Assembly (NCBI RefSeq): GCF_022869865.1
Contig: NZ_CP094984.1
Location: 2,542,001 to 2,606,000 of the forward strand
DNA: 64,000 nucleotides
Direction: 5' to 3'
From: Arthrobacter zhangbolii
GTDB taxonomy: Bacteria > Actinomycetota > Actinomycetes > Actinomycetales > Micrococcaceae
In this document: positions 8,771-18,899 of the stretch, piece by piece
How the letters are laid out: each line of letters begins with the position of its first letter
Position numbering within the stretch: position 1 is the stretch's first letter
Position numbers and translations under genes: made by a program
The notes under the pieces: generated by a model
The model's database searches: none
What the model saw: only the letters and a program-made list of their open reading frames with translations
What the model was told of the DNA's origin: nothing

Positions 8771-10879
8771 ATGCGGTCACGGTACAGGTTGGCAGCCATT
8801 CTAGGCCTGGGTGCTCTGGCGGTCGTGCCTCCGGCGGCGGCTTTCGCCGGCACGGTACCGGCACATACCGTTCCTCCCCTGGCGATTCACGGATCATTGC
8901 CCGCTGCCCCCGCTGTTCCGGCGGAATCCCCCGTGACCATCCCGCCGGGAGAATACGTTGTGGATCCCGCCGATGTGCTGGGGAGCAACGCCGCAGAGGT
9001 GAAGCAGGCAATTGCCGATGTACAGGACAGCACCGGGTACACCCTGTACGTGGTTTACGTGGACTCCTTTACCAGCCCGACAGATCCCGTCGCCTGGTCC
9101 CGGGATGTAGTGGAGAGCAAGGGCATGGGAGCCAGGGAGGCCCTGCTCAGCATTGCCACAACGGACCGGAAGATCCAGGTTTCCACCGGCGACCAGAGCG
9201 TCCTGAACCAGGAGCGGCGGAATGCCATCCTGGCGGCGGCCACCGATCCCCTGTTGGGTTCACAGAACATTACGTCCTCCCAATGGGCGGATTCGGCAGT
9301 GGCCGCGACAGAATCGCTGGAGGACATTGCCGGCGGAGGAGACGGGGACGTTGCGGCCGCCGGTTCCGGCTCGGGCATTGCCCCGTTGGTGGTAGGCGGC
9401 CTGGTGGTGGCCGGCGGTGTGGGCACTGCCCTGCTGATGCGTAACCGCCGGAAGAAGAACGCCGGGACCCTGGAACCGGGCCGGCGCCAGGGACCCGCCG
9501 CACCGGTGGACCCGCTGGACACCATGAGCGTTCCCGACCTGCGGAAACGGGCAGGAAGCCTGTTGGTTGCCGCAGACGATGCCATCAAGTCCAGCGAGCA
9601 GGAACTGGGCTTTGCCATGGCCGCCTACGGCGAGGATGCCGTCGCGACCTTCTCGGAGGATCTGGCCTCTGCCCGGAACCATATGGGCGAGTCCTTTAAG
9701 CTGCAGCAGCAGCTGGATGACCACATCCCCGACACCGAAGCACAGCAGCGGAGCTGGCTGAAGGAAATCATTCGCCGGTGCGAAGCGGTCAACGAGTCCC
9801 TGCAGGCGCATAAAGAGGACTTCGATGCCCTGCGGGAACTGGAGAAGAACGCGCCGGCCGCGCTGGCTTCCGCCCGCGAGTCAGCCGGACAGGCATCCGC
9901 GCGGCTCAGTGCTGCCGCCGCGACTCTGGACGCGCTGCGCTCGCGCTACGCGGCGACGGCGGTACAGCAGGTCAGTGACAACATCGACCAGGCCAATGAA
10001 CGCCTCGCCTTCGTCACCAATACCGCCGCAGAGGCCGAGGAAAAACTCGCTGAACAGGACACCTCCGGTGCGGTGGTGCTGGTCCGCGCTGCCGAAGAGT
10101 CCGTCCATCAGGCCAATGTGCTGCTGGACGCGATCGACAAGCGGTCCCGGGAGCTGGATGCAGCACGTACTGAGCTGCAGCGGGCCGTGGCCGATGCCCG
10201 GCAGGATCTCGCCCAGGCAGATGCATTCTCCGCGTCCGGGGCCTCCCCCGGCCTCGCCGGCCCCGTGGCCGGCGTGCGGGCAGCCCTGGAGGAGGTGGAG
10301 CAGGCAATGCAGTCCGGCCCGTATGATCCGGTGGAGCTGCTCCGCCGGCTGGAAACCGCGAACACCCAGCTCGACACGGCGCTGGAAGGCATCCGCGACC
10401 GGCAGGAGCAGGAGCGCCGGGCAAGGGACTCCCTCCAGCACGCCATCATGGCCGCCCAGGCCCAGATCTCCGGCACCTCTGACTACATCAGGGCGCGCCG
10501 CGGCGGAGTGGGCAGTGAGGCACGCACCCGCCTGGCTGAGGCCGAGCGCAACCTGCAGCAGGCTGTCGCCATGCAGTCCTCCGATCCGGTCAGTGCCCTG
10601 GCCTATGCCCAGCAGGCCAACGCCCTGGCAGCACAGGCCGCTGACATGGCCCAGCAGGATGTCGACGGTTTCGGTGGCGGCGGATTCGGCGGAGGCTTCG
10701 GCGGCGGACGCGGGAACGGGATGGGCGGTGCCATCCTGGGCGGCATCCTGATTGATTCCATCCTCCGCGGCGGCTCCCACGGCGGAGGCTGGGGCGGCGG
10801 CGGTTTCGGCGGCTTCGGCGGAGGCGGCGGTTTCGGCGGAGGCGGCGGCGGTTTCGGATCCTCGGGAGGCAACTTCTGA
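8771..10879 (+). CDS. TPM-domain membrane protein with coiled-coil and Gly-rich tail
   Basis: A 702-residue envelope protein. A signal peptide (about 1-27, ending AAAFAG) precedes a TPM (TLP18.3/Psb32/MOLO-1) domain at about 55-185. A transmembrane segment (about 203-226, IAPLVVGGLVVAGGVG) is followed by basic RNRRKK. Residues about 260-635 are Ala/Glu/Gln-rich and predicted to form long coiled coils. The last 70 residues are Gly/Phe-rich repeats ending GGNF. ATG 8771 is chosen for its AAAGGA site and the signal peptide. It is followed 103 bp later by pspA, suggesting a membrane-integrity role (inference). Confidence 0.85.
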   Translation: MRSRYRLAAILGLGALAVVPPAAAFAGTVPAHTVPPLAIHGSLPAAPAVPAESPVTIPPGEYVVDPADVLGSNAAEVKQAIADVQDSTGYTLYVVYVDSFTSPTDPVAWSRDVVESKGMGAREALLSIATTDRKIQVSTGDQSVLNQERRNAILAAATDPLLGSQNITSSQWADSAVAATESLEDIAGGGDGDVAAAGSGSGIAPLVVGGLVVAGGVGTALLMRNRRKKNAGTLEPGRRQGPAAPVDPLDTMSVPDLRKRAGSLLVAADDAIKSSEQELGFAMAAYGEDAVATFSEDLASARNHMGESFKLQQQLDDHIPDTEAQQRSWLKEIIRRCEAVNESLQAHKEDFDALRELEKNAPAALASARESAGQASARLSAAAATLDALRSRYAATAVQQVSDNIDQANERLAFVTNTAAEAEEKLAEQDTSGAVVLVRAAEESVHQANVLLDAIDKRSRELDAARTELQRAVADARQDLAQADAFSASGASPGLAGPVAGVRAALEEVEQAMQSGPYDPVELLRRLETANTQLDTALEGIRDRQEQERRARDSLQHAIMAAQAQISGTSDYIRARRGGVGSEARTRLAEAERNLQQAVAMQSSDPVSALAYAQQANALAAQAADMAQQDVDGFGGGGFGGGFGGGRGNGMGGAILGGILIDSILRGGSHGGGWGGGGFGGFGGGGGFGGGGGGFGSSGGNF

Positions 10880-10982
10880 TCCACCCGGGCGGATGCGCGG
10901 GAAGGGCACCAAGATGTACCGTACGGGTCTCATGGCCGGTGCGGGGCAGTACTTACACACAGCAGATTGAAAGGCAGACATC

Positions 10983-11723
10983 GTGGTTAAGCAGTCGATT
11001 TTCGGACGTATCACCCAGTTGGCGAAGGCCAATATCAATGCCATCCTCGATCAGGCCGAGGACCCGCAGAAGATGCTCGACCAGATGGTGCGGGATTACA
11101 GCAACAACATTGCCGAGGCTGAAAGCGCCGTCGCACAGACCATCGGCAACCTGCGCATGCTCCAGGACGACTACAACGAGGACATCCAGAACGCGCAGAA
11201 CTGGGGCAACAAGGCTCTGGCCGCCTCCCGCAAGGCCGACGAGTTCCGCGCCGCGGGCAACGCCGTCGACGCTGAGAAGTTCGACAACCTGGCCAAGGTA
11301 GCCATCCAGCGCCAGATCGCCTCCGAAAACGAGGCCAAGGGCGCCCAGCCGACCATTGCCTCCCAGGAAGAGATCGTTGAGCGCCTGAAGACCGGCCTGA
11401 ACCAGATGAAGGGCAAGCTGGATCAGCTCACCAGCAAGCGGGACGAGCTGGTTGCCCGGTCCCGCAATGCCGCTGCCCAGACCCAGATGCATGATGCCAT
11501 GAAGAGCATCGACGTGATGGATTCAACGTCCGAGGTGGGCCGTTTCGAGGAGAAAATACGCCGTGAGGAAGCCCGTGTGCGCGGCGCCAACGAGCTGGCG
11601 TCCTCCAGCCTGGACGCCCAGTTCGAAAGCCTCGAGGACCTCGGCGAGCAGACCGAGGTCGAAGCGCGCCTCGCTGCGTTGAAGTCCGCCTCCGGCGGCA
11701 AGCAGTCCGCTATCGAGGACTAA
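10983..11723 (+). CDS. pspA: PspA/IM30 (ESCRT-III-like) membrane stress protein
   Basis: A 246-residue, almost wholly alpha-helical coiled-coil protein of the PspA/IM30/Vipp1 family, which assembles on damaged membranes. It opens with KQSIFGRITQLAKANINAIL, and EDPQKMLDQMVRDY is the conserved stretch of helix 1. The GTG start at 10983 follows GAAAGGCAG at normal spacing. It lies directly downstream of the TPM protein and probably acts with it. No pspB, pspC or pspF is present, as usual in actinobacteria. Its TAA interleaves with the stop of the convergent membrane-protein gene. Confidence 0.93.
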   Translation: MVKQSIFGRITQLAKANINAILDQAEDPQKMLDQMVRDYSNNIAEAESAVAQTIGNLRMLQDDYNEDIQNAQNWGNKALAASRKADEFRAAGNAVDAEKFDNLAKVAIQRQIASENEAKGAQPTIASQEEIVERLKTGLNQMKGKLDQLTSKRDELVARSRNAAAQTQMHDAMKSIDVMDSTSEVGRFEEKIRREEARVRGANELASSSLDAQFESLEDLGEQTEVEARLAALKSASGGKQSAIED

Positions 11724-12319
11724 CTCCGACCGTTCCCTCCGCCGCCGTCCGAAGGGCGGGCACCCCGCTGGGGGTGCCCGCCCTTCGGCTGTCTGCGGAT
11801 GGCTGACTGGCGGCTGTGATTGCGGTTGCGGTTGCGTAGTGCCCGGCGGCGCAGGCGTAGCGGCAGGAGCAGCCACAGCAGCCCCACTGCTGCACCCATC
11901 GCCAGCGCCGCCACGGCTCCGGCCATGCCGGAAAGCACAATGTCGAAAATCAGCCCGATGGTGCCGATCAGGATGAGGCCGACCAGTACCAGGGTGGCGC
12001 GCAGCAGGACGTCCGAACTCCGGACCAGATCCCGTTTAATCCCCTGCCGGAAGAAGGTCCGGTGCATGACCACCGTAGAGATCAGTACCGCGGTGACCAG
12101 TACCGACAGCACGACCAGACACAGGTAGATGGCCACTTGGACCCGGGTTAGTTCGGCAAAACGTTGCTGGAACGGCAGGGTTAGCAGGAAGCCGGTCAAA
12201 ATCTGGATACCGGTCTGCAGGACCCGCAGTTCCTGCAGCAGGTCCGTCCAGTTGCGGTCCAGTTTCTGCAGCAGGGTTTCACCGCGGTCCGGATCGCGTG
12301 CTGCGGGGGTATGGCCCAT
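11720..12319 (-). CDS. DUF6328-like four-helix membrane protein
   Basis: A 199-residue integral membrane protein with a cytoplasmic N-terminus (DRGETLLQKLDRNWTDLLQELRVLQTG), four transmembrane helices between about 38 and 160, and a basic C-terminal tail. The pattern matches a family of small actinobacterial membrane proteins, which I recall as DUF6328. Its function is unknown. The start is ATG 12319; an upstream in-frame extension runs into a GC-rich non-coding stretch. Its last 20 or so codons are the same DNA as the terminator hairpin behind pspA, so the tail is Gly/Pro/Arg-rich and probably unconstrained. Confidence 0.75.
   Translation of the reverse strand: MGHTPAARDPDRGETLLQKLDRNWTDLLQELRVLQTGIQILTGFLLTLPFQQRFAELTRVQVAIYLCLVVLSVLVTAVLISTVVMHRTFFRQGIKRDLVRSSDVLLRATLVLVGLILIGTIGLIFDIVLSGMAGAVAALAMGAAVGLLWLLLPLRLRRRALRNRNRNHSRQSAIRRQPKGGHPQRGARPSDGGGGNGRS
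11750..11787 (+). terminator. Strong hairpin terminator after pspA, inside the convergent gene
   Basis: A perfect 17-bp stem (11750-11766 and 11771-11787) with a GCTG loop lies 27 nt after the pspA stop. It is palindromic and also falls within the 3' end of the minus-strand membrane-protein CDS, so it may act on transcripts from both sides. No long U-tract follows. Confidence 0.75.
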
Positions 12320-12423
12320 GGGGGAAGTGTAGTTCGCCCACCGGCAACGGGCCGTGCCGTACGGAAACTGTTCGGGCGCCTCCATGCGTCCGGATCCCCG
12401 TAACCGTTCCCGGGACCCGGCGG

Positions 12424-12443
12424 GGCCTGGGGCCTGGGGCCTG
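12424..12443. repeat. Three short CCTGGGG-type repeats
   Basis: A 7-nt unit (CTGGGGC) is repeated about three times in the spacer between the DUF6328-like gene and the tRNA terminator. It is short and probably slippage-derived. Confidence 0.5.
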
Positions 12444-12460
12444 GCAAGCAAGGGCAAACA

Positions 12461-12500
12461 AAAGTCCCCCGAGGTTCCTTGCGGATCCTCGGGGGACTTT
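12461..12500 (-). terminator. Terminator of the initiator tRNA gene
   Basis: A perfect 14-bp stem (12461-12474 and 12487-12500) with a 12-nt loop begins 4 nt past the encoded CCA end of the tRNA, with a short TTTGTTTG run beyond it on the minus strand. Confidence 0.75.
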
Positions 12501-12503
12501 CCT

Positions 12504-12580
12504 TGGTTGCGGGGGCAAGATTTGAACTTGCGACCTCTGGGTTATGAGCCCAGCGAGCTACCGAACTGCTCCACCCCGCG
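12504..12580 (-). tRNA. Initiator tRNA-fMet (anticodon CAT)
   Basis: A 77-nt cloverleaf read on the minus strand with CCA encoded at 12504-12506. The anticodon loop is CTCATAA. Three consecutive G-C pairs (GGG/CCC) close the anticodon stem, and the first base pair is a C1-A72 mismatch (CGCGGGG against CCCCGCA). These two features define an initiator tRNA and exclude elongator Met. The T-loop carries TTCAAAT. It stands alone between the DUF6328-like and UPF0182 genes with its own terminator. Confidence 0.96.
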
Positions 12581-12641
12581 GCGTGATACTCAACTCTACC
12601 CGCCGCGGGGGCCCGGCGCAAACCGGGATCATTTCACGCGC

Positions 12642-15600
12642 CTAGTCGCCGCCCTCACCGTCAGCCGAATCGGTGGCAGCGTCGCTGGGTTCAGCCGTGG
12701 CACCGTCGCCGGCGGTGTCGCCTGCCGCGCTGTCCAGCTGTTCCTGCGCAGCGGTGGCCCGTGCAATGGCGTCCTTGAGCTGGTTCTGCGTTTCCCCGTA
12801 GGCGGCGAAGTCACCGCGTCCAAGGGCAGCCTGCCCGTCCCGGATCGCCTTGCCTGCATCCGCGAGGGCTGTAGCCAGCTCGGACGCGGCCGTTGCGTCT
12901 CCGCCGGCACCCGGGGTTTCCGGGGTAGCGCCGACGTTCCCGGTGTCGCCGGTTTCCGCACCGGAGTCGCCGCCGAAGATCTGGTTCAGTGCTTCGTCGA
13001 GCGTCGGAGCGAATCCGACCTTCTCGCCGAAGTTGACCAGCACCCGCTGCAGGGTCGGGTAGGAGGAGGCGCCCGAAGACTGGACGTACACCGGCTGGAC
13101 ATACAGGATGCCGTCGCCGACCGGCAGGGTGAGCAGGTTGCCGTTGATGACTTCAGATGCACCCTGGCGCAGCAGGTTCAGCGCGTTGGACACCGTGGGG
13201 TCGGAGTTGAAGGTGTTCTGTGCCTGGCCGGGGCCCGGCACAGCAGTGTCCGTGGGCAGGGCCAGGAGCCGCAACTTGCCGTAACCATCACCCTTCACGC
13301 CATCCTCGCCGGTGCCGGCATCCGCGTCTGCGGAGAGGAAGCCGTACAGCACGTTGCGGGCCTCGCCGTTCTCCGTCACGAACGGGATGAACGGTGTGGT
13401 CAGCGAGAACGTGGCCTCGTCCTGTCCCGGCATCTGCAGGGAGAGGTAGTACGGCGGCTGCTTGACGTTGCCGTTGCCGCCGGTGGGATCACTGGGAACG
13501 CTCCACGCGTCGTCGTTCTTGTAGAACGAGTCCGGGTCAGTCACGTGATACTTGCCCAGCAGTTCGCGCTGGACCTTGAACTGGTCCTCCGGGTAGCGGA
13601 CATGTGCCATCAGATCGGCAGACATCTCACTGTAGGGCTTCAGGGTGGACGGGAATACCGCCTGCCAGGACTTCAGCAGCGGATCCTCGTCATCCCAGGC
13701 ATACAGCGTGACGGAACCGTCGTACGCGTCAACGGTGGCCTTGACCGCGTTGCGGATGTAGTTGACCTGTTCCTGCGGCAGGGCTGCCGCTCCCGGAGTC
13801 AGCGAGTCGGTGGTGGCGTCCTGCAGCTCCTGCTGGGTGGAGTACGGGAAGTACTTGCTGGTGGTGTAACCGTCCACGATCCACTTCACGCGGCCGTCGA
13901 CAATGGCCGGGTACGCGTTGCCGTCAACGGTCAGGTACGGTGCTACCTTTTCCACACGCTCGGTGGGGTCCCGGTCATACAGGATCTGGGATTCCTCATT
14001 GATGGCATCCGCAAGCAGCAGCTCGGTGGACTGGAACTTAATCGCGTACACCAGCTGGTTGAAGAGGTTGCCCACGCTGGGGCCGCCGTTGCCGCTGAAG
14101 GTGGTCTGCGACTCCTCCTCCGAGTTGCCGGTCTGCGGACGGTCGATTTCCACTGGCGGGGTGCCTTCCGGCGCGCCGACCACAGAGTACTGCGGTGAGT
14201 TCTCGCCGAAGTAGATGCGCGGCTCGTAGGATCCGCCTTCGGTGAGCACACCGGTGGAGGGGATCCCCGATTCCATGAAGCTGGGCTTGCCGTCCGCCTC
14301 AACCGTGGAGCCGCGTGCGGCCACCACGCCATAGCCGTGGGTGTAGAGGATGTGCTCGTTCACCCAGCCCGAGGGCACGCCGCCGACGTTCAGCTCACGG
14401 ACCGCGATCACAGTGTCCTGGACTTCGCCGTCAATCTCGTAGCGGTCCACGTTCAGCGTCTGCGGGAACTGGTAGTACTGGCGGAACTGCTGCAGCTGGC
14501 TGAACGCGTCGGAGACCACGTTGGGGTCCAGCAGACGGATGTTGGTGGTGGTGCCCGCATCCTGGGCCAGGGCGCCGGCATTGGCGTTCACCGTGGCGTC
14601 ATACGGGATGACCTCGGTGTCCGACAGTCCGTAGGCCTCACGCGTCATATCGATGTTGCGCTGGATGTATTCGCGTTCCAGGCTCAGCTCCGACGGCTGC
14701 ACCTGGTAGCGCTGGACAATCCAGGGGTAAACGCCGCCGGCCACGATGGCCGTGATGATCAGCATGGCGGTACCGATGATGGGCAGGCGCCAGCGCCCGA
14801 TGACGGCGGAAAGGATAAAGAGGACAGCGACAATGACCGATGCCACGGCCAGGATGGCCTTGGTGGGGATCACGGCCTCGACATCGGTGTACAGGGCACC
14901 GGTCCAGGTTCCGGAGGTGCTCAGCAGCGTGTCATAGCGGTCAAGCCAGAAGTTGATGCCCTGCAGGATGAGGAAGGCTGCGGCCACGACGGCCAGATGA
15001 ATACGCGCGGGCCGGCTAACGAACACGCCCTTCTCCTCGAGGCGGATACCGCCGTAGAGGTAATGCGTCAGCAGTCCGGCAATGCCGGCAATCACTACGA
15101 CGCTGATGAGGAAGCCGACAAGGAAACCAATGAACGGCAGCGTGTTCAGGTAGAAGCTGTAGTCCATGTTGAACTCGGGATCGGTCTTGCCGAAGTCCCG
15201 CCGGTTGAAGAACAGCAGTGTCTGCTGCCACATGGACATGGCCGCGGTGCCCGCGAAACCGCCCACAACAATCGGGATGCCGATCATCAGCAGTTTACGG
15301 ATGGGCTCCAGCTGGGCCTGGTACCGGTTGAGGTTGTCCTGGAGCGCACTGTCCGGGGCGTAGATGGGCCGCGAGACGTAGGCGACCCGGATACTGGCGA
15401 AAACACCAGCGGCCATCACCAGGAAGGCTGCCAGGAACATGCAGATCCGGGTCAGGTTCTCCTTGAAGAAGACTTCCAGATAACCCAGCTGGTTATACCA
15501 GAGGATATCTGCATAGACCTGCGAGAAATACACAAAGCCAATGACGAGCACGGCAACCACAATCAGCGTGGCAATCAGCGGGCTGCGCCGCCGTCGCCTT

Positions 15601-15656
15601 CCGCTGGACGTGGCCGTGCCGGGTCGGGAAAATGGGCCGTTTGGTCCGGAAGTCAC
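12642..15656 (-). CDS. UPF0182 family large membrane protein
   Basis: A 1004-residue actinobacterial UPF0182 protein. The N-terminal third has about seven transmembrane helices, the first at about 20-42 ([20 protein letters not shown]) and the last before about residue 310. A large extracytoplasmic region follows (to about 890), then an acidic Ala/Gly/Asp/Thr-rich tail. Function is unknown. I take GTG 15656, preceded by GAGGTA, giving VTSGPNGPF-type termini seen in relatives. An ATG 12 codons upstream (15692) is an alternative without a ribosome site. It lies downstream of the Lon-like gene, as I recall for M. tuberculosis Rv3193c-Rv3194c. Confidence 0.88.
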   Translation of the reverse strand: MTSGPNGPFSRPGTATSSGRRRRRSPLIATLIVVAVLVIGFVYFSQVYADILWYNQLGYLEVFFKENLTRICMFLAAFLVMAAGVFASIRVAYVSRPIYAPDSALQDNLNRYQAQLEPIRKLLMIGIPIVVGGFAGTAAMSMWQQTLLFFNRRDFGKTDPEFNMDYSFYLNTLPFIGFLVGFLISVVVIAGIAGLLTHYLYGGIRLEEKGVFVSRPARIHLAVVAAAFLILQGINFWLDRYDTLLSTSGTWTGALYTDVEAVIPTKAILAVASVIVAVLFILSAVIGRWRLPIIGTAMLIITAIVAGGVYPWIVQRYQVQPSELSLEREYIQRNIDMTREAYGLSDTEVIPYDATVNANAGALAQDAGTTTNIRLLDPNVVSDAFSQLQQFRQYYQFPQTLNVDRYEIDGEVQDTVIAVRELNVGGVPSGWVNEHILYTHGYGVVAARGSTVEADGKPSFMESGIPSTGVLTEGGSYEPRIYFGENSPQYSVVGAPEGTPPVEIDRPQTGNSEEESQTTFSGNGGPSVGNLFNQLVYAIKFQSTELLLADAINEESQILYDRDPTERVEKVAPYLTVDGNAYPAIVDGRVKWIVDGYTTSKYFPYSTQQELQDATTDSLTPGAAALPQEQVNYIRNAVKATVDAYDGSVTLYAWDDEDPLLKSWQAVFPSTLKPYSEMSADLMAHVRYPEDQFKVQRELLGKYHVTDPDSFYKNDDAWSVPSDPTGGNGNVKQPPYYLSLQMPGQDEATFSLTTPFIPFVTENGEARNVLYGFLSADADAGTGEDGVKGDGYGKLRLLALPTDTAVPGPGQAQNTFNSDPTVSNALNLLRQGASEVINGNLLTLPVGDGILYVQPVYVQSSGASSYPTLQRVLVNFGEKVGFAPTLDEALNQIFGGDSGAETGDTGNVGATPETPGAGGDATAASELATALADAGKAIRDGQAALGRGDFAAYGETQNQLKDAIARATAAQEQLDSAAGDTAGDGATAEPSDAATDSADGEGGD

Positions 15657-15895
15657 AGTTACCTCATCGTTCGGTGCGTCGGCTCGCGGCATTGCCGGCC
15701 GCACCGGAGGGACTTGCTGCCGGGGGCGGTGCCCCGTCGCATACATGTCCCCGCCGGATGGCCCGGAAGCCGTCCGTAGACCATTCTGCCTTGGAATGCT
15801 CTCCCGCTGCTACTTCTCCAGGGAGCCGGAGAGAACCTTGTCCCGATCGTAACGAGGCACGGCCGCACCTGCCAGTGCCTGCGGCCGCTGCCCGG

Positions 15896-17122
15896 CTATG
15901 AGGTGCACTGCGGCAGATCCGCTGCACTGCCGCCGGCAGCCAGTTTCTGCACCGCGTCCAGCGCCTCTTCGAGGGTGGAAACACGGACAACGCCCAGGCC
16001 CTCGGGCACGTGGCCTACAACCTCGGCGCAGTTCGCGGCCGGTGCCAGGAAGAATTCGGCTCCGGCGTCCGAGGCGCCGATGAGTTTCTGCCGGATGCCG
16101 CCGATCGGTCCCACATTCCCGGCGGCGTCGATGGTTCCGGTGCCGGCAAAGTGCTTTCCTTCGGTGAGCTGCTCCGGGGTGAGGCGGTCGATGATCCCCA
16201 GCGCGAACATCATTCCCGCCGACGGTCCGCCCACCCGTTCCATGCCCTGGCCGATTTCGACGTCAAAGGGGAAATCGAAGGTGGTCGCCAGCTCAATGCC
16301 CAGCTGGTAGGTACCTGCGTCTTTTGGCGCGGGCGTCACGGTCTCCACCTCCTCCGCGCCGTCACGGCGAACGGTGACCTCCGTGGGCGAGCCGCCGACG
16401 TCGTTCAGCGCGTTGCGCAGGGTGTCGATGCCGTCTATCCGGGTGTCCCCCACCGCCAGCACGGTGTCCCCGGGCTGCAGCAGGCCTTCCGCCGCCGCGC
16501 CTTCCACCACGGCAGCGACGGTGAGTTCCTGCGTGTACGGAATCTCGAGCTCCGTCAGGGCAGCGGCGACCGCGGCTTCCTGGGATGAGGTCATGGCGGC
16601 GGCGTTTTGCTCGTCCACCTCGTCGCTGGTGGTTCCCGGGGCGTAGAGGAACTCGGTGGGGTACACAACGTCGTCAGGGTTCAGCCAGCCGCCCACGGCC
16701 TGGAAAATGCTGATGTTGGTGCTGGGACCGCCGGACACGTACACCGTGGTCAGGTCCAGTTCGCCGTCGGCCGGGTAGCTGGTGCGCCCCTCGATTTCGA
16801 TGATGTCCTTGTCCCCGGCGCTGCCCAGCGTATTGAACGTGGGGCCCGGGGATTCCACTACGTATTGTGCCGGCAGCAGTACGGCCGCTGCGCCCAGCAG
16901 GAGTGCCAGCGCACCGGAGACAAGCATTGCCCGTGCGCGCGGCGTACGCCGGCCCGGAGCAGGCTGTCCCTGCCCCAGCCCCTGGTACGGGTAGACGGAG
17001 TAGCTGCCGTCCGGCTGCGGGGCGGGAACCGGCATGCCGGGGCGCCCGTCGCCGGGTCCGGCGTTCCCTGCGGCACCGCTTTTGCCATAGGGGGCACTGC
17101 TGTCGTCATGAGAGGGGCGCAA
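15896..17122 (-). CDS. PDZ and Lon-like protease domain membrane protein (YlbL type)
   Basis: A membrane-anchored S16-type peptidase of about 408 residues. A Pro/Gly-rich cytoplasmic segment precedes one transmembrane helix (about 66-84) and the conserved VVESPGPTFNTLG. A PDZ domain (about 205-270) includes GLLQPGDTVLAVGDTRIDG. The Lon-type catalytic Ser is in GGPSAGMMFALG (about S301) and the Lys in GGIRQKLIGA (about K346). No AAA domain is present, as in YlbL. The start is uncertain: I use TTG 17122 because GGAAAAGG precedes it; an internal ATG (MPVPAPQPDG) 29 codons further is an alternative. Confidence 0.85.
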   Translation of the reverse strand: MRPSHDDSSAPYGKSGAAGNAGPGDGRPGMPVPAPQPDGSYSVYPYQGLGQGQPAPGRRTPRARAMLVSGALALLLGAAAVLLPAQYVVESPGPTFNTLGSAGDKDIIEIEGRTSYPADGELDLTTVYVSGGPSTNISIFQAVGGWLNPDDVVYPTEFLYAPGTTSDEVDEQNAAAMTSSQEAAVAAALTELEIPYTQELTVAAVVEGAAAEGLLQPGDTVLAVGDTRIDGIDTLRNALNDVGGSPTEVTVRRDGAEEVETVTPAPKDAGTYQLGIELATTFDFPFDVEIGQGMERVGGPSAGMMFALGIIDRLTPEQLTEGKHFAGTGTIDAAGNVGPIGGIRQKLIGASDAGAEFFLAPAANCAEVVGHVPEGLGVVRVSTLEEALDAVQKLAAGGSAADLPQCTS

Positions 17123-17368
17123 CTGACCAACCTTTTCCTGCGCTCGTACGGCATGTTCCCGGCGCCGTGGTCCGGCGGCCAACCCTGCAAGCCTACGCCG
17201 CGCAGGTGCGTGCAGGCGCGCAGGTGCGCAGCCCCGGCTTTGCCTACAGCGAACGATCAGCGTCGTACAGGACACACATTAGGCACTGCCGGTAACGTAA
17301 AGGGAACATGTCCGGCAGCGCCGGGCACCGTAAGGCACTATCTTCTTCCACAGGACCGGTGGTATCCC

Positions 17369-18868
17369 ATGAGCTCCAACCCATCCGACCGAGGGGACAA
17401 CCCGCAGGATCCCCTGTCCGAGATGCTTGCACGCCTGTTCGGCGGCGGCGGCGCCGGCGGCATGGATCCCGCTGAACTTGCCAAAGCCGCAGGCCTGCCC
17501 TCCGATCCCAATGCCATGGCCATGATCTTCCAGCAGGTCCAGGCCATGTTCAGTGCTTCCTCAGACGGTCCGGTGAACTGGCAGCTGGCCAAGGACAATG
17601 CCAGGCGGGTGGCCGCCACCGGGAGCGACCCCTCCACCGGCCCCACGGCTGCCCGTGAGGTCGACGAGGCCCTGCACCTGGCCGGCCTCTGGCTTGATCC
17701 GGTTACCGACTTTGCCGCCACGTCCACCCTCGGCCGGGCATGGTCCCGCGCGGAGTGGGTTGAAGCCACCATGGATTCCTGGCGCCGGCTCACGGAGCCC
17801 GTGGCCGTAAGCATCTCCGAAGCACTCTCCAACGCCATCACCACCCAGATGCCGGAGGAAATGAAGTCCATGATGGGCGGAGCCTCCTCGATGCTCGCCA
17901 ACATGGGCGGTGCAATGTTCGGCATGCAGCTCGGCCAGGCGGTAGGCGCCCTGTCCAAGGAAGTGGTCAGCTCCACCGACATCGGGCTGCCGCTGGCGTC
18001 CGGAACCATGGCCCTGCTGCCGGCCAATGTTGCCGCCTTCGGCGAAGGACTGGACGTTCCCGAAGCGGAAATCCGGCTCTACCTCGCGGTCCGTGAAGCC
18101 GCCCATGCCCGCCTGTTTGCGCACGCCCCCTGGCTGACTGCCCACCTTTTCGGTGCCATTGAGAGCTATGCGCGCGGCATCCACATTGATATTTCCAAGA
18201 TCGAGGAAGCTGCCCGCGACATCGATCCCGCCAATCCGGAATCCATCCAGTCGGCGCTGTCCGGGGGCGTATTCCAGCCGCAGCGGACCCAGGCGCAGGA
18301 AGCTGCACTGGAACGTCTGGAAACCGCCCTGGCCCTGGTGGAGGGGTGGGTGGACGAGGTCACTGCAGCGGCCACCGCCAATCTTCCTTCCGCGGGCGCG
18401 CTGCGTGAGATGATCCGCCGGCGCCGTGCCAGCGGCGGACCTGCCGAGCACACCTTCGCCTCGCTGGTGGGCCTGGAACTGCGGCCGCGCCGCCTGCGGG
18501 ATGCCGCAGCCCTCTGGGCGCACCTGACCGAAGAACGCGGAATCGAAGGCCGCGACGCCGTGTGGGAGCATCCGGACCTGCTGCCGACGTCCGAGGACCT
18601 GGACGATCCCAAGGGCTTCGGCAAGCGGCGCCAGCTCATCGAAGCAGCTGACTCCGACGTCGATGCCGCGCTGAAGCGCCTGCTTGACGGCGGCTTTGAT
18701 ACTCCGGAGGAGACGGACAAGCCCACCGACGCGTCTTCCGGTGAAAGCACTGACGGGACCGCCGGTGAAGGAACCGTTCCTGAGGGCGGATCCCGGAATG
18801 ACGACGACGGCGGGGCCGGCGACGGAACCGACGGGACCGACGAACCCGGGAAGCCGGGTTCCAACTAA
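17369..18868 (+). CDS. DUF2342 zincin-like metallopeptidase family protein
   Basis: A 499-residue soluble actinobacterial protein of the DUF2342 family (zincin-like metallopeptidase type 2, once tied to F420 biosynthesis by gene context). A low-complexity start (GGGGAGGMDPAELAK) precedes a helical core. The zincin-like helix reads VREAAHARLFAHAPWL (about 232-247), where the usual HEXXH is changed, so catalysis is doubtful. The C-terminal 50 residues are an acidic Gly/Thr/Asp tail. ATG 17369 follows AGGACC at slightly long spacing. It diverges from the Lon-like protease gene; the 246-bp spacer between them shows no feature I can name. Confidence 0.82.
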   Translation: MSSNPSDRGDNPQDPLSEMLARLFGGGGAGGMDPAELAKAAGLPSDPNAMAMIFQQVQAMFSASSDGPVNWQLAKDNARRVAATGSDPSTGPTAAREVDEALHLAGLWLDPVTDFAATSTLGRAWSRAEWVEATMDSWRRLTEPVAVSISEALSNAITTQMPEEMKSMMGGASSMLANMGGAMFGMQLGQAVGALSKEVVSSTDIGLPLASGTMALLPANVAAFGEGLDVPEAEIRLYLAVREAAHARLFAHAPWLTAHLFGAIESYARGIHIDISKIEEAARDIDPANPESIQSALSGGVFQPQRTQAQEAALERLETALALVEGWVDEVTAAATANLPSAGALREMIRRRRASGGPAEHTFASLVGLELRPRRLRDAAALWAHLTEERGIEGRDAVWEHPDLLPTSEDLDDPKGFGKRRQLIEAADSDVDAALKRLLDGGFDTPEETDKPTDASSGESTDGTAGEGTVPEGGSRNDDDGGAGDGTDGTDEPGKPGSN

Positions 18869-18899
18869 CCTGTTCCGGCCGTCAACCGGGCGGAATGAT

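Noticed and set aside
12354-14198. 614-residue plus-strand open frame, and others of 360-600 residues (e.g. 14337-15779, 38994-40250, 41600-43405, 30189-31379)
   Set aside because: They lie antisense to well-recognised genes (UPF0182, hemL, hemC/hemD, adnB) and have Arg/Gly/His-rich translations without any family signature. They are shadows caused by high GC at third positions.
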